A stretch of 64,000 nt of DNA from an uncultured Porticoccus sp. (GTDB lineage Bacteria > Pseudomonadota > Gammaproteobacteria > Pseudomonadales > Porticoccaceae), in NCBI GenBank assembly GCA_947259505.1, contig CAMYLT010000001.1, positions 62,001-126,000 on the forward strand, read 5' to 3'. Position numbers and translations under genes: made by a program. Below, one piece after another: positions 45,101 through 54,903 of the stretch. Within the stretch, counting starts at the first letter, position 1; every line of letters begins with the position of its first letter. The notes beneath the pieces were generated by a model. That model saw nothing but the letters and a program-made list of their open reading frames with translations. It searched no databases and was not told the DNA's origin.

Positions 45101-45571
45101 CAGGGCTCGTTCATCGTTGAACAGCTCACCGACCTGGTGGAGGCGGCGGTATACACCGAGTTCGAGCGCATCTCCGAGCGCGGCGGGGTGCTGGGGGCCA
45201 TGGATACCATGTACCAGCGCGGCAAGATCCAGGAAGAGAGCATGTACTACGAGCACCGCAAACACGACGGCAGTTTGCCGCTGATCGGTGTGAATACCTT
45301 CCTGCCGGAGGCCGGGGCCGAGGAGACCATCGAGGGCCGTGAACTGGCCCGTTCCGACGATGGGGAAAAACAGCAGCAGGTAGACAATCTCAACGCCTAC
45401 AAGGCACTGCACACAGAGCAATGCAGCGATGCGCTGAAAGAGTTGCAGCAAGTGGTGCTGAGTCGTGGCAATACCTTCAGCTGTTTGATGGACGTGGCCA
45501 AATGCTGCTCATTGGGGCAGATGAGCGAGGCGCTCTACCGGGTGGGTGGGCTGTATCGACGAAATATGTAA
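42122..45571 (+). CDS. icmF: fused isobutyryl-CoA mutase IcmF
   Basis: 1149 residues. N-terminal B12-binding domain ([11 protein letters not shown]; lower-face His in DGHD), then a MeaB/MeaI-type GTPase chaperone (Walker [20 protein letters not shown] guanine motif), then the mutase TIM barrel. The active-site loop reads [27 protein letters not shown] is the IcmF type, not the methylmalonyl-CoA mutase type. It interconverts isobutyryl-CoA and n-butyryl-CoA, and some homologues handle isovaleryl/pivalyl-CoA, using adenosylcobalamin. The B12 operon at 18.6-25.9 kb supplies the cofactor. Regulated by the divergent FadR-type protein. Confidence 0.94.
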   Translation: MTSATHSQQHQQQPAAETTPLRIVTAASLFDGHDAAINVMRRLIQASGVEVIHLGHNRSVDDVVRAAIQEDADAIAISSYQGGHMEYFRYMMELLQEHNASHIQVFGGGGGTITLEEIAELENAGVNRIYHPTHGMEMGLTGMIEDLVTRARQARAATLSPSSPNIDDEIAVAQMISAIEEGAVSDAELTRLKKTWQLAAGNTPVVGVTGTGGAGKSSTVDELLSRFLLQRPEMRIAVLAVDPTRRRTGGALLGDRIRMNSLSSTQIYMRSMATRRQHLATSEMLGDVTLFLKSLGYDLVLVETAGIGQSDSEIVDLVDFSLYIMTSDYGAASQLEKIDMIDYADMVILNKYDKRGAEDALRDIRKQWQRNRNAFDVSGEQIPVYPTIASQFNDPGVNRAFYHLCRLLVKKVGLDEQRWLPGADEEFMESRSVALIPGSRVRYLAEISEGARQIKTRNEQQAELAATAYQNYQVLTSLDDTQLPEPLALYPASALTDGEADNTLRTLRQRYNAAVADLSGESIRLLQEWPARKAGVVDEQYCYQVRGRDITGDNYVESLSHLKIPKIAPPQYRDWGELLAFLLAENLPGSYPYTAGVFPYRRMGEDPIRMFAGEGTPERTNRRFHYLSKGHEATRLSTAFDSVTLYGADPDPRPDIWGKVGNSGVSIATLDDMKKLYSGFDLCAPTTSVSMTINGPAPMILAFFMNTAIDQQVEKYLKDNNLWDEAQQKIDAWFGDKPRPHYAGKLPEGHNGLGLALLGISGDKLVDAETYGRIRAETLAAVRGTVQADILKEDQAQNTCIFSTAFALTMMGDVQAFFIDNKVRNYYSVSVSGYHIAEAGANPISQLAFTLSNGFTLVEYYLSRGMKVDDFVPNFSFFFSNGMDPEYTVMGRVARRIWARAMKERYGASPRSQMLKYHIQTSGRSLHAQEMSFNDIRTTLQALYAIFDNTNSLHTNAYDEAITTPTTESVRRAVAIQMIINKEFGLNFCENPWQGSFIVEQLTDLVEAAVYTEFERISERGGVLGAMDTMYQRGKIQEESMYYEHRKHDGSLPLIGVNTFLPEAGAEETIEGRELARSDDGEKQQQVDNLNAYKALHTEQCSDALKELQQVVLSRGNTFSCLMDVAKCCSLGQMSEALYRVGGLYRRNM

Positions 45572-45668
45572 TCTGCGCGGTGTTTAAGGGCGTTTTTAGC
45601 GTGGGATTCGATGGTGGATTTGTGTACAATTCGCGCTCTTTTTCAGACCAACCACCAGTGTGAGAACC

Positions 45669-46928
45669 ATGTTCGATAAAGACGTCACCATCGCCAGTTT
45701 TGACCCGGAAGTGTGGGCTGCCATCCAGCAAGAAGAGCAGCGCCAGGAAGAACACATCGAGCTGATTGCCTCCGAGAACTACACCAGTCCAGCGGTGATG
45801 GCGGCTCAGGGCACCAAGCTCACCAACAAGTACGCCGAGGGTTACCCCCACAAGCGCTACTACGGTGGTTGTGAGTTTGTCGATAAAACCGAAGAACTGG
45901 CCATTGAGCGCGTCAAGCAACTGTTTGGCGCAGGGTTTGCCAACGTGCAGCCGCACTCTGGCTCCCAGGCTAACAGCGCGGTCTACCAAGCGTTGTGTCT
46001 GCCCGGTGAAACGGTACTGGGTATGAGTCTGGATGCTGGTGGTCACCTGACCCATGGCGCCAAACCGAATTTCTCCGGCAAGATTTACCACGCGGTGCAG
46101 TACGGCCTGAACCCGGAAACCGGTCTGGTGGATTACGACCAGGTTGAAGCCCTGGCGCTGGAGCACAAGCCGAAAATGATCGTCGCCGGTTTCTCAGCCT
46201 ATTCCGGTATTCTGGATTGGCAGCGTTTCCGCGATATCGCCGACAAGGTGGGCGCCTACCTGATGGTCGATATGGCTCATGTGGCTGGCCTGATCGCCGC
46301 TGGTGTTTATCCGAACCCGATGCCTTTCGCCGATGTGGTGACGTCCACCACCCACAAAACCCTGCGCGGGCCTCGCGGCGGTATCATCCTCACCAACAGT
46401 GAAGAGCTGGCGAAGAAGATCAACTCTGCGGTATTCCCCGGTGGTCAGGGTGGCCCGTTGTGCCACGTGATCGCTGCCAAGGCTGTGTCCTTCAAAGAGG
46501 CCATGAGCGACGAGTTCAAAACCTACCAGCAGCAGGTGGTGAAGAACGCCCAGGCCATGGCGAATACTTTCATGGAGCGCGGCATCAAGATCGTCTCCAA
46601 GGGCACTGAAAACCATTTGATGCTGGTGGATCTGATCGGTAAGGAATACACCGGTAAGGATGCGGATGCGGCCCTCGGCAGCGCCTACATCACCGTCAAC
46701 AAGAACGCGGTGCCCAACGATCCCCGTTCACCGTTCATCACTTCCGGCCTGCGGGTCGGTACCCCGGCCATCACCACCCGCGGTTTCAAGGAAGCCGAGT
46801 GTGTGCAGTTGACACACTGGATCTGCGATGTACTGGACAGCCTGGAAAATGGCAGCTCCGAGCAGGTAATTCCGGAAGTGAAGGCTAAGGTACTGGATAT
46901 TTGTGGCCGCTTCCCGGTTTACGGTTAA
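45669..46928 (+). CDS. glyA: serine hydroxymethyltransferase
   Basis: 419 residues. A PLP enzyme converting serine and tetrahydrofolate to glycine and methylene-THF. The N-terminal [15 protein letters not shown], the [11 protein letters not shown] block and the PLP-lysine motif [14 protein letters not shown] (Lys near 230) are present. ATG 45669 gives the standard N-terminus; the GTG three codons earlier is not needed. First gene of the glyA-nrdR-rib cluster, but separated from nrdR by a terminator. Confidence 0.97.
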   Translation: MFDKDVTIASFDPEVWAAIQQEEQRQEEHIELIASENYTSPAVMAAQGTKLTNKYAEGYPHKRYYGGCEFVDKTEELAIERVKQLFGAGFANVQPHSGSQANSAVYQALCLPGETVLGMSLDAGGHLTHGAKPNFSGKIYHAVQYGLNPETGLVDYDQVEALALEHKPKMIVAGFSAYSGILDWQRFRDIADKVGAYLMVDMAHVAGLIAAGVYPNPMPFADVVTSTTHKTLRGPRGGIILTNSEELAKKINSAVFPGGQGGPLCHVIAAKAVSFKEAMSDEFKTYQQQVVKNAQAMANTFMERGIKIVSKGTENHLMLVDLIGKEYTGKDADAALGSAYITVNKNAVPNDPRSPFITSGLRVGTPAITTRGFKEAECVQLTHWICDVLDSLENGSSEQVIPEVKAKVLDICGRFPVYG

Positions 46929-46948
46929 GCAGCCAGAAGACGAATCAT

Positions 46949-46973
46949 AGCCCCGCTTTGGCGGGGCTTTTTT
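46949..46973 (+). terminator. intrinsic terminator of glyA
   Basis: Perfect 8-bp stem AGCCCCGC/GCGGGGCT with a four-base loop and a T run, 20 bases after the glyA stop. Confidence 0.93.
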
Positions 46974-47079
46974 ATCTGAATGCTGTGCTTTGACAGAGGT
47001 GTTCGGGGTGAGCGTCCGGGGCGGGGTGGTGACCAAAATATGTTACCATGCGGCCCTGTCCAAACAGGTGGCTTGAGCC

Positions 47080-47553
47080 ATGCATTGTCCCTTCTGTAGT
47101 GCTGATGACACAAAGGTCATTGACTCGCGGCTGGTGGCCGAAGGCGGCCAGGTGCGTCGTCGTCGTGAATGCCTGTCCTGCAAAGAGCGCTTTACTACCT
47201 TTGAACTGCCCGAACTGCTGATGCCTCGCGTGATCAAGCGGGATGATACACGTGAGCCCTTCGATGAGGATAAGCTGCGTGCTGGCTTGCTGCGGGCACT
47301 GGAGAAGCGTCCGGTGGACATTGAGCGTATTGAGGGTGCTATTTCCCATATTCAGCATCAATTGCGCGCTACCGGTGAGCGCGAAGTGACCACCAGAATG
47401 GTGGGTGAGCTGGTGATGGAGCAGTTGCGACAACTGGATGAAGTGGCCTATGTCCGGTTTGCTTCTGTCTACCGCAGCTTCCAGGATCTCAGCGAGTTTC
47501 GTGCCGAACTGGATCGACTCGAACAAAACCTTCCCGATAGCGGCAGGGATTAA
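47080..47553 (+). CDS. nrdR: transcriptional repressor NrdR
   Basis: 157 residues. A zinc ribbon (CPFC ... CLSC, residues 3-34) is followed by an ATP-cone ([16 protein letters not shown], then [14 protein letters not shown]). It represses ribonucleotide reductase genes according to the ATP/dATP ratio. The genes nrdR and ribD adjoin in most gammaproteobacteria; here five bases separate them. Confidence 0.97.
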   Translation: MHCPFCSADDTKVIDSRLVAEGGQVRRRRECLSCKERFTTFELPELLMPRVIKRDDTREPFDEDKLRAGLLRALEKRPVDIERIEGAISHIQHQLRATGEREVTTRMVGELVMEQLRQLDEVAYVRFASVYRSFQDLSEFRAELDRLEQNLPDSGRD

Positions 47554-47558
47554 CGTCT

Positions 47559-48659
47559 ATGCCCAATTGCCTGGATGTCACCATGATGGCCAGGGCGCTG
47601 AAATTGGCTGCTCGTGGTTGTTACACCACCATGCCCAACCCCGTTGTGGGTTGTGTGATTGCCCATGGTAATGAGGTGGTGGGCGAAGGCTGGCATGAGC
47701 AAGCTGGCGAACCCCATGCTGAAGTCCACGCCCTGCGCGCTGCCGGAGATAAGGCCAATGGGGCCACAGCGTATGTGACGCTGGAACCCTGTAGCCACCA
47801 TGGTCGCACCCCCCCTTGTGCCGATGCCCTGATTGAAGCGGGTATTGCACGGGTGGTATACGGAGTATTGGACCCCAATCCACAAGTGGCGGGCAGTGGA
47901 CTGGAAAAACTGCGACAGTCTGGAATTGTCGTGGACGGCCCTGTGCTGGAGGCCGAGTCGATAGCCCTTAACCGGGGTTTTATCAAACGCTTGAAAACGG
48001 GAAAGCCCTGGGTGACGGTGAAACTCGCCATGAGCCTGGATGGACGCACTGCCATGGCCAGTGGTGAAAGTCAGTGGATTACTGGCCCTGCTGCGCGCAG
48101 TGATGTACAGCGCTTGCGCGCACGCAGCTCGGCGATTATTACCGGTGTGGGCACAGTGCTTCATGACAATCCCTCCCTGACCGTGCGCGCCGCTGAATTG
48201 GGTTTGGAAAATGCAGATCAGATTGCCCGTCGACAACCGTTGCGCGTGGTGGTCGATAGCAAGTTACGCATTCCACGGGATTGCCAGTTATTGACCGATG
48301 GTGGTGCAACACTGGTGGCCAGTGTCGGTGCAGATCAGCTTCACGGGGTGGATGTCATTACTTTGGATAATGGCGAAGGCCGTGTGGATTTAAGTGCCCT
48401 GCTTGGTCTGTTGGCCGGCAGGGAGTGTAATGAAGTATTGGTGGAAGCCGGGGCTGAACTGGCCGGAGCTTTCATTTCAAATGGCCTGGTAGATGAGGTG
48501 ATCATTTATATGGCCCCCAAGTTTCTGGGCAGTGCAGCGCGGCCTTTACTTGACTTGCCTTTACAGACAATGTCGGCGGCGCTGGCGAACGATATTATCG
48601 ATATGCGTGCTGTGGGCGGCGACTGGCGCATCACGGTGCGCCCTAGCCTCCAGTCTTAA
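47559..48659 (+). CDS. ribD: riboflavin biosynthesis deaminase/reductase RibD
   Basis: 366 residues. The N-terminal deaminase has the zinc motif HAEVHAL and PCSHHGRTPPC; the C-terminal reductase begins with KPWVTVKLAMSLDGR and carries the NADPH-binding blocks GVGTVLHDNPSLT and LVEAGAELAGAF. It catalyses the second and third steps of riboflavin synthesis. The following nhaD starts 11 bases downstream. Confidence 0.96.
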   Translation: MPNCLDVTMMARALKLAARGCYTTMPNPVVGCVIAHGNEVVGEGWHEQAGEPHAEVHALRAAGDKANGATAYVTLEPCSHHGRTPPCADALIEAGIARVVYGVLDPNPQVAGSGLEKLRQSGIVVDGPVLEAESIALNRGFIKRLKTGKPWVTVKLAMSLDGRTAMASGESQWITGPAARSDVQRLRARSSAIITGVGTVLHDNPSLTVRAAELGLENADQIARRQPLRVVVDSKLRIPRDCQLLTDGGATLVASVGADQLHGVDVITLDNGEGRVDLSALLGLLAGRECNEVLVEAGAELAGAFISNGLVDEVIIYMAPKFLGSAARPLLDLPLQTMSAALANDIIDMRAVGGDWRITVRPSLQS

Positions 48660-48669
48660 GGAAACATTT

Positions 48670-49929
48670 GTGCAAGGTGGTCTGGAAGTATTGCTGATTC
48701 TGTTGGCGGTGGCGGCTTTCTTGGGCGTTGTGCTGGAGGAGGTTATTCACGTCAACAAGGCCAAGGTGGTGCTGTTATTCGGTGCCCTGTCGTGGATGCT
48801 GATGTTTATTTTTGCCCCGGACCTGGCTTACCGGGAAAAAGTGGAAGCGGCCCTGGAACACAACATTACAGACATCGCCAGTCTGTGGCTGTTCTTGCTG
48901 GCGACGATGACTTTTGTGGCCTACCTGAATAAGAAGGGGTTGATTGAGAATCTGGTGCACGTGATTCTGCCAAAGCGCATTTCGGAGCGTAAGTTGCTGT
49001 TCCTGATTGGTATTTTCGCTTTTGTGTTCTCGTCCATCGCCGACAACATCACGGCAACGCTGGTGTCGGTGGCCTTGATTTTGAGTTTGAAGCTGGATGC
49101 GAAGAAGAATCTCAAGTTTGCCACGCTAGTTGTGTTCGCAGTCAACTCCGGCGGTGTAGCGATGATTACCGGCGACGTGACGACATTGATGATCTTTCTG
49201 GCAGGGCATGTACAGATTGCTAACCTGTTAATGTTGTCGGTGCCTGCGCTGTTGGCGGTGTTGCTGTTGGCGGCACTGCTCAGCCAGGGAATGAATGGTG
49301 AAGTGCTGGTCGAGAAAAATGGTGCACGGGCGATTCGCAAGGTGGATCAGAGTATCGCCGTGATCTTTATGCTCACGATCATGTGCACTATTTTAGGCAG
49401 CTTTTTTTACGGCATTCCACCAGTACTGACGTTCCTCACTGGTCTGGCGGTGATGTTTCTGGTGGCGCGGTTTTTCAATGAGGATATCGATAACGATCCC
49501 ATTCTCGAATATATCCGCATCATCGAATTTGAAACGCTGTTGTTTTTCCTCGGGGTGCTGTTGGTGGTGGGGATGCTACAGTTTATAGGCACTCTGGAAG
49601 GACTGACTCACCTCTATCAACTGATGCCCAGTCTGGCGGCAAACTATTTGATGGGGCTATTGTCGGCACTGATCGACAACGTGCCGTTGACGGCGGCATT
49701 GCTTAAATCCAATCTGGAGATGAGCACTGCAGAGTGGATGGGGCTGACCTATGCGGTAGGCGTCGGTGGGTCGCTACTGGTGATTGGCTCTGCAGCGGGT
49801 ATTGTTGCCATGAGCAAGATAAGTGAACTCACCTTTGCCAGTTACTTTCGCAGCCTGTTTGCATTGCTGATAGCATTTACCGTTGGTTTTCTGGCGGTAT
49901 ACGGGGTGGGACTGACACTCGGCAGTTAA
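48670..49929 (+). CDS. nhaD: Na+/H+ antiporter NhaD
   Basis: 419 residues with about 12 TM segments, NhaD family (ion-transporter superfamily). Signature regions are AFVFSSIADNITATLVSVALI, VFAVNSGGVAMITGDVTTLMIFLAGH, LSALIDNVPLTAALL and GGSLLVIGSAAGIVAMSK; the repeated Asp-Asn (ADN, IDN) residues are typical of the ion path. GTG 48670 follows an AAGGA Shine-Dalgarno just past the ribD stop; the frame is open further upstream inside ribD, but this start is best. It exports sodium, common in marine bacteria. It interrupts the riboflavin operon. Confidence 0.92.
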   Translation: MQGGLEVLLILLAVAAFLGVVLEEVIHVNKAKVVLLFGALSWMLMFIFAPDLAYREKVEAALEHNITDIASLWLFLLATMTFVAYLNKKGLIENLVHVILPKRISERKLLFLIGIFAFVFSSIADNITATLVSVALILSLKLDAKKNLKFATLVVFAVNSGGVAMITGDVTTLMIFLAGHVQIANLLMLSVPALLAVLLLAALLSQGMNGEVLVEKNGARAIRKVDQSIAVIFMLTIMCTILGSFFYGIPPVLTFLTGLAVMFLVARFFNEDIDNDPILEYIRIIEFETLLFFLGVLLVVGMLQFIGTLEGLTHLYQLMPSLAANYLMGLLSALIDNVPLTAALLKSNLEMSTAEWMGLTYAVGVGGSLLVIGSAAGIVAMSKISELTFASYFRSLFALLIAFTVGFLAVYGVGLTLGS

Positions 49930-49953
49930 CGTTAACGAGTTAGAGAAGGCATT

Positions 49954-50562
49954 ATGTTTACAGGTATTGTCGAAGCGATTGGAGAAATCGTCGCTTGCGA
50001 ACATCGGGATGGAGACGTGCGCCTGCGCGTAAAAACCAATGACCTGGAGTTGGCGGACCTGCAACTGGGTGACAGTGTCAGCACCAATGGCGTGTGTCTG
50101 ACGGTGGTGGAATTGCCCGGTGATGGCTATGTGGCAGATGTGTCAGCAGAAACGCTGGCCATGACGACCATTGGTGATTGGTTGCTGGGTACCCCCGTCA
50201 ATCTGGAGCGGGCTTTGACCCCGCAAACCCGTATGGGCGGCCACATGGTCTCTGGTCATGTGGATGGCGTTGGCGAGGTGGTGAGTCGTCATCCTGATGC
50301 TCGCTCCGAGCGATTTCGGATACGCGCGCCGCGGGAGCTGGCCAAGTACATTGCCCACAAAGGGTCAATTACAGTCGATGGCACCAGCCTCACGGTGAAT
50401 CGGGTTGAGGGGGCGGAGTTTGAATTGAATATTGTGCCCCATACCCTTGAGAAAACGGTGGTCGGCAGCTACAAACAGGGAACACGCGTCAATCTGGAAG
50501 TGGATTTGATCGCCCGTTATCTGGAGCGTTTGCTTCTGGGTGATGGGGCTGCGGACGCCTAA
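49954..50562 (+). CDS. ribE: riboflavin synthase alpha chain
   Basis: 202 residues. Begins with the invariant MFTGIVEAIG and contains two lumazine-binding repeats (about residues 1-97 and 98-195; MGGHMVSGHVDGVGEV starts the second and GTSLTVNRVEG lies within it). It dismutates two 6,7-dimethyl-8-ribityllumazine to riboflavin plus the ribityl-diaminopyrimidine. The symbol ribC is used for the same gene in E. coli. Confidence 0.96.
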   Translation: MFTGIVEAIGEIVACEHRDGDVRLRVKTNDLELADLQLGDSVSTNGVCLTVVELPGDGYVADVSAETLAMTTIGDWLLGTPVNLERALTPQTRMGGHMVSGHVDGVGEVVSRHPDARSERFRIRAPRELAKYIAHKGSITVDGTSLTVNRVEGAEFELNIVPHTLEKTVVGSYKQGTRVNLEVDLIARYLERLLLGDGAADA

Positions 50563-50609
50563 CGGCCCAAATGGGCATAAAGACAACAGTAAAGCTTGGC
50601 AGTGAAATC

Positions 50610-51722
50610 ATGGCATTGAATAGCATCGAAGAACTGATCGCAGACATGCGTCAGGGCAAAATGGTCATTCTGATGGATGACGAGGACCGCGAAAACGAGG
50701 GCGATCTGGTGATGGCCGCAACAATGGTGCGGCCAGAGGATATCAACTTCATGGCGACTCATGGACGCGGCCTGATTTGTCTGACCCTGTCGGAGGATCG
50801 CTGTCGCCAGTTGAATCTGCCGTTGATGGTGGATGCTAACAAGGCTAGCCACGGCACCAACTTTACGCTATCCATTGAGGCGGCTGAGGGCGTGACCACC
50901 GGTATCTCTGCCGCAGATCGGGCGCGCACTATACAGGCCGCAGTAGCCAGTAACGCGCGCCCGCAGGACATTGTTCAGCCCGGCCATATTTTTCCGCTTA
51001 GGGCGGAGCGTGGCGGCGTGCTAAGCCGTGCCGGTCACACTGAAGCCGGTTGTGATATGGCCCGCATGGCGGGTTTTGAGCCAGCTGCTGTGATTGTGGA
51101 AATCATGAATGACGATGGCACCATGGCGCGTCGCCCGGATCTCGAAGCCTTTGCCCAGAAGCACAACCTGAAAATTGGCACTATCGCCGATCTGATCCAC
51201 TATCGCCTGGTCACCGAGAAAACCATCAATTGCATCAGTGATCGTTTCATTCAGACTCACTACGGTCAGTTCACGCTCAAGACCTATCTGGACAGTGCCC
51301 GCAACGAAAAGCACTTTGCTTTGGTGATGGGTGATGTGGCCGACGGCGGGCCTCCCTTGGTGCGGGTTCACATCAATAAGTCTGCCCGAGATCTTTTCGC
51401 AATGGAGCCCGTTGAGGGGTATCGGAGCTGGAGTCTGTCCCGTGCCATGGAAAAGGTCGCAGAAGAGGGCCGTGGGGTGGTGGTGTTTCTTTACTACCCG
51501 GAGACTGCCGATGACATTGATGCCACGGTAGATGAGATGCTGAACCACACTCCGGCCAAGCCGCAACTGCCGGGCGATGTGGTGTACCAGCAGGTGGGTA
51601 CCGGTTCGCAGATCCTCATGGATCTCGGTATACACAAGATGCGCCTGATGAGTGCCCCGTTCCGCTTTACCGGTATTTCCGGTTTTGATCTGGAAGTGGT
51701 CGAATACATTAATTGTGATTAG
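50610..51722 (+). CDS. ribBX: DHBP synthase fused to degenerate GTP cyclohydrolase II (RibBX)
   Basis: 370 residues. The N-half is a normal 3,4-dihydroxy-2-butanone-4-phosphate synthase ([37 protein letters not shown]). The C-half (about 205-370) follows the GTP cyclohydrolase II fold ([19 protein letters not shown]) but lacks the three zinc cysteines and the RQEGRG loop. It is therefore the RibBX form, in which only the RibB activity is expected; a true RibA is encoded at 55131. ATG 50610 is preferred to the longer frame. Confidence 0.92.
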   Translation: MALNSIEELIADMRQGKMVILMDDEDRENEGDLVMAATMVRPEDINFMATHGRGLICLTLSEDRCRQLNLPLMVDANKASHGTNFTLSIEAAEGVTTGISAADRARTIQAAVASNARPQDIVQPGHIFPLRAERGGVLSRAGHTEAGCDMARMAGFEPAAVIVEIMNDDGTMARRPDLEAFAQKHNLKIGTIADLIHYRLVTEKTINCISDRFIQTHYGQFTLKTYLDSARNEKHFALVMGDVADGGPPLVRVHINKSARDLFAMEPVEGYRSWSLSRAMEKVAEEGRGVVVFLYYPETADDIDATVDEMLNHTPAKPQLPGDVVYQQVGTGSQILMDLGIHKMRLMSAPFRFTGISGFDLEVVEYINCD

Positions 51723-51802
51723 CGAGATGTCTCTACAGCCCGGCTTTACAAACATTTTGCCATCACTATTTAGCAATATTTACAGAGAAATCGGAAAACA
51801 GC

Positions 51803-52273
51803 ATGAGTGAATACCGGCCCGATGAGGGCAGTTTCAATGTCGAGGGGGCGCGGGTGGCAATTGCCGTAGCGCGCTGGAATGGCCAGATCACCGAGAGTCT
51901 TCTCAATGGTGCGCAGCGGGCACTATTGCGCCACGGTATTCCCGAGCAGGATATTGGGTTGTTCCGAGTGCCGGGCGCCTTCGAATTGCCGCTGGCTTGC
52001 AGCAAGCTGGCCAAAACAGGTCGTTACGACGCGGTGATCGCACTTGGTTGTGTCATTCGTGGCGGCACCCCGCACTTTGAATACGTTTGCAGTGAAACTA
52101 CCCGCGGGATTGGCGAAGTGGCGTTGAGGGAAGGGTTGCCGGTGGCGTTTGGTGTGCTGACCACGGATACGTTGGCTCAAGCTCAGGAACGCGCTGGTGA
52201 TAATGCCGAAAACAAAGGGGAAGAAGCAGCGCTGACCGCGCTGGAAATGATTTCCCTCTTCCGTCCGCTATAG
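51803..52273 (+). CDS. ribH: 6,7-dimethyl-8-ribityllumazine synthase
   Basis: 156 residues. Condenses the RibB product with the RibD-pathway pyrimidine. Signature blocks are VAIAVARWNGQITESLL, FRVPGAFELPLA, ALGCVIRGGTPHFEYVC and PVAFGVLTTDTLAQA; the catalytic His is the H of PHFEYV. RibH and nusB are 11 bases apart. Confidence 0.96.
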   Translation: MSEYRPDEGSFNVEGARVAIAVARWNGQITESLLNGAQRALLRHGIPEQDIGLFRVPGAFELPLACSKLAKTGRYDAVIALGCVIRGGTPHFEYVCSETTRGIGEVALREGLPVAFGVLTTDTLAQAQERAGDNAENKGEEAALTALEMISLFRPL

Positions 52274-52283
52274 GAGTCAATCT

Positions 52284-52724
52284 GTGTCACTGCCCTCAAC
52301 TCGAAGAAAGGCGCGCCAGTTATTGGTACAGGCGCTTTATCAATGGCAGCTCTCTGGCTCTGACTTGCACAGTATTGAGGCGGAGTTTTTCGTCGACAAT
52401 GATATGCGCAAGGTGGATACCGACTATTTCCGTGAATTGCTGCATGGCATCCCCGGCAAGCTAACTGAAATCGATGCTGCCTATGCAGGCCATCTGGACC
52501 GTAAGTCCAAAGACCTGGATCCGGTCTCTCGTGCCTTGCTGCGCATTGGTTGCTACGAACTGTGTTTCCGGATTGACGTGCCCTACAAGGTGGCTATCAA
52601 TGAAGCGGTCAATCTGGCGAAAACCTTTGGCCCCACCGATGCTTACAAGTACATCAACGGTATTCTCGACAAAGTGGCTATTGAAAAACGCGCTGTTGAG
52701 GTCAAGGCCGAGCAACGGCGTTAG
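52284..52724 (+). CDS. nusB: transcription antitermination factor NusB
   Basis: 146 residues, all-helical. RRKARQLLVQALYQWQ at the N-terminus (arginine-rich RNA-binding face) and CYELCFRIDVPYKVAINEAVNLAKTFG are family blocks. It binds boxA RNA with NusE during rRNA transcription. Start GTG 52284. Cotranscribed with ribH and thiL. Confidence 0.96.
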   Translation: MSLPSTRRKARQLLVQALYQWQLSGSDLHSIEAEFFVDNDMRKVDTDYFRELLHGIPGKLTEIDAAYAGHLDRKSKDLDPVSRALLRIGCYELCFRIDVPYKVAINEAVNLAKTFGPTDAYKYINGILDKVAIEKRAVEVKAEQRR

Positions 52725-52751
52725 CATTTCAGTAGCAGCAGCACGACGCGG

Positions 52752-53720
52752 ATGACCATGCCTCTGAATGAGTTTTCATTGATTCGTGAGTATTTCTCGG
52801 CTCTGGGTGAAAGCCCTGGAGTGGCACTGGGTGTTGGCGATGATTGCGCCTTGCTGGAGGTTGCCGCAGGCCAACAGTTGGCGGTGACGGTGGATACCCT
52901 TGTGGCGGGCGTACATTTTCCTCTCAATGCCGCTGCCGGGGACGTCGCCTGTCGCGCTCTGCGGGTTAATCTCAGCGATCTGGCCGCGATGGGCGCCAAA
53001 CCGCGCTGGTTTACATTGGCGCTCACACTGCCCGAGGCGGATGAAAACTGGCTGGCCGCCTTTTCTGCCGCTCTCGCCGAAGAGGCGCGAACATTTCATT
53101 GTGCCTTGGTGGGGGGCGATACCACCGCTGGACCACTGACTATTTCCATTCAGATGATGGGTGAGGTGCCAAGCGGGCAAGCGCTGACCCGCTCTGGAGC
53201 GCATGCCGGAGACTGGATCTATGTGACTGGGTCGTTGGGAGAAGGTGCCGCGGCACTCCAATTGTTTACGCCCGGTTGTGAGCTTTCAGGCGTCGTACGA
53301 GAGAATCTTGCCCAGCGTTTTTATCGGCCTCGGCCTCGGCTCGCTGAGGGTCTGAAATTGCGTGGTTACGCTTCCGCTGCAGTGGATATCTCAGATGGTT
53401 TACTGGCGGACTTGGGGCATATTGCGGAAAGCAGTGGTCTCGGCGCTGAAGTGCAGTTAGCTCAGTTGCCATTGGCCCCCTGGTTGGAGGAGGTCGGGCC
53501 GTTGGAGCAGGCGCAGGTGTGGGCATTGTCCGGTGGTGATGACTATGAACTCTGTTTTACTGTGCCCGCGGAGCAGCGGCAGGCGGTCGATGCCATGATT
53601 GCGGCGGATGATTTCTCGGCGACCTGTATTGGGCGGATGACCGCCGCGCCGGGGGTGTATTGCCTCGATGCCGATGGCATTCGGGTGACGATTCCCGAAA
53701 CCGGCTACCAGCACTTTTAG
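52752..53720 (+). CDS. thiL: thiamine-monophosphate kinase
   Basis: 322 residues, PurM/SelD-like fold. Phosphorylates thiamine monophosphate to the active diphosphate. Conserved blocks are LGVGDDCALLE, VTVDTLVAGVHF, RALRVNLSDLAAMGA, LVGGDTTAGP, VDISDGLLADLGHI and LSGGDDYELCFT. A second ATG two codons downstream is an equally possible start. Confidence 0.96.
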   Translation: MTMPLNEFSLIREYFSALGESPGVALGVGDDCALLEVAAGQQLAVTVDTLVAGVHFPLNAAAGDVACRALRVNLSDLAAMGAKPRWFTLALTLPEADENWLAAFSAALAEEARTFHCALVGGDTTAGPLTISIQMMGEVPSGQALTRSGAHAGDWIYVTGSLGEGAAALQLFTPGCELSGVVRENLAQRFYRPRPRLAEGLKLRGYASAAVDISDGLLADLGHIAESSGLGAEVQLAQLPLAPWLEEVGPLEQAQVWALSGGDDYELCFTVPAEQRQAVDAMIAADDFSATCIGRMTAAPGVYCLDADGIRVTIPETGYQHF

Positions 53721-53747
53721 CGGAACCCTATACCTGACAGGTGAACC

Positions 53748-54236
53748 ATGGATCATCGTATTAATCCCACTTTTTCACAGTTGCGGAAAAACCCGGTTCA
53801 CTTGCTGGCGTTTGGCTTTGGCAGTGGCCTGGCACCCAAGGGACCCGGCACCGCTGGCACAGCAGTAGCTCTGTTACTCTGGCCGCTACTGGCTATGCTG
53901 CCTCTCTACGCTTATATCGTCCTGGTGATCGCGGTATCGCTGCTCGGTTTCTACCTGTGTGGCAAAACTGCCCATGATATGGGGGTGCACGACCATCAGG
54001 GCATCGTCTGGGATGAAATGGCGGGCTATTGGCTGACCATGACGGCGCTGCCTGTATCATGGTCCTGGGCATTGGCCGGGTTTGTGCTGTTCCGCCTGTT
54101 TGATATTTGGAAGCCCTGGCCGATTCGCTGGGTTGATCGTCACGTAGGTGGTGGTTTCGGCATTATGGTGGATGACTTGTTGGCGGGGTTGCTTGCCTGG
54201 GCGATACTGTTCGGAATATGCCAATTCGCGTTTTAA
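53748..54236 (+). CDS. pgpA: phosphatidylglycerophosphatase A
   Basis: 162 residues with about four membrane segments. Dephosphorylates phosphatidylglycerol phosphate in the inner membrane. Family blocks: FGFGSGLAPKGPGTAGTA, DHQGIVWDEMAGYWLTM, FDIWKPWPIRWVD and GGGFGIMVDDLLAG. Follows thiL by 27 bases, the usual order. Confidence 0.95.
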   Translation: MDHRINPTFSQLRKNPVHLLAFGFGSGLAPKGPGTAGTAVALLLWPLLAMLPLYAYIVLVIAVSLLGFYLCGKTAHDMGVHDHQGIVWDEMAGYWLTMTALPVSWSWALAGFVLFRLFDIWKPWPIRWVDRHVGGGFGIMVDDLLAGLLAWAILFGICQFAF

Positions 54237-54258
54237 GATATTTCAGGGAGGCGTGGCA

Positions 54259-54903
54259 ATGAAGGGATTCACTGTTGCACTGATGTTGATCGGAGCGGTG
54301 TCAGCATCAATCTGTTGGGCCACGCCGGATATTCGGGTGAACGGCTTGTTTGGTGGCAGTGCCGTACTGGTGATCAACGGCAAGCAGCGTCTCTTGAAAA
54401 AGGGCCAGACCAGCCCGGAAGGCGTCACCTTAATTGACAGTGATAGTCGTCAGGCCGTGCTGAAGGTTGATGGCAAACAGGTGACTTTGGGACTCTCTGA
54501 TCAGATTTCTTCCCGCTTCAAGGCTGCAGAGGTTGCCGAAGTGAGAATCCCGCGCGCAGACAACGGACATTATTTCGTCAGTGGCTTTATCAATGGTCGA
54601 CCAGTAGATTTTATGGTCGATACTGGCGCGACCTCAATTGCCATGAATTTGCACCATGCCGAGACGTTGGGCGTGAATTTTCGTTCGGGCAAAAAGAGCG
54701 CGGCCAGTACCGCCGGCGGTATGGTGAATACCTATCAGGTACCGCTGGAGAAACTGGTGATTGGCAATATCACCCTGCACCAAGTGGACGCCACGGTCGT
54801 GATTGGGGATTTTCCTTCCCAGGTATTGCTGGGCAACAGTTTTCTGAGCCGGGTGGAAATGAGCGAGGAAGAAGGGGTGATGGTACTGCGCACGAAATAC
54901 TGA
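54259..54903 (+). CDS. retropepsin-like aspartic protease, TIGR02281 type
   Basis: 214 residues. An N-terminal signal peptide or anchor (FTVALMLIGAVSASICWA), a small beta domain (VNGLFGGSAVLVINGKQRLLKKGQ), then a single retropepsin-like domain with the catalytic motif FMVDTGATSIAMN and the flap/second block VLLGNSFLSRVEM. One catalytic Asp means it must dimerise. Periplasmic role unknown. ATG 54259 is preceded by a purine-rich AGGGAGG. Confidence 0.88.
   Translation: MKGFTVALMLIGAVSASICWATPDIRVNGLFGGSAVLVINGKQRLLKKGQTSPEGVTLIDSDSRQAVLKVDGKQVTLGLSDQISSRFKAAEVAEVRIPRADNGHYFVSGFINGRPVDFMVDTGATSIAMNLHHAETLGVNFRSGKKSAASTAGGMVNTYQVPLEKLVIGNITLHQVDATVVIGDFPSQVLLGNSFLSRVEMSEEEGVMVLRTKY

Noticed and set aside
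42911..45451. 846-codon open frame antisense to icmF
   Set aside because: It mirrors the GC-rich codon pattern of icmF, has no Shine-Dalgarno or recognisable domain, and icmF is complete on the other strand.
48532..48669. Upstream extension of nhaD into ribD
   Set aside because: The extra 46 residues are a ribD shadow; GTG 48670 has a good Shine-Dalgarno and gives a normal NhaD start.
49930..50609. FMN riboswitch at rib genes
   Set aside because: The conserved RFN blocks are absent here and upstream of ribD, ribBX, ribH and ribA.
50571..50609. Longer N-terminus for RibBX
   Set aside because: The ATG at 50610 gives the family start; the upstream codons lack a Shine-Dalgarno and similarity.
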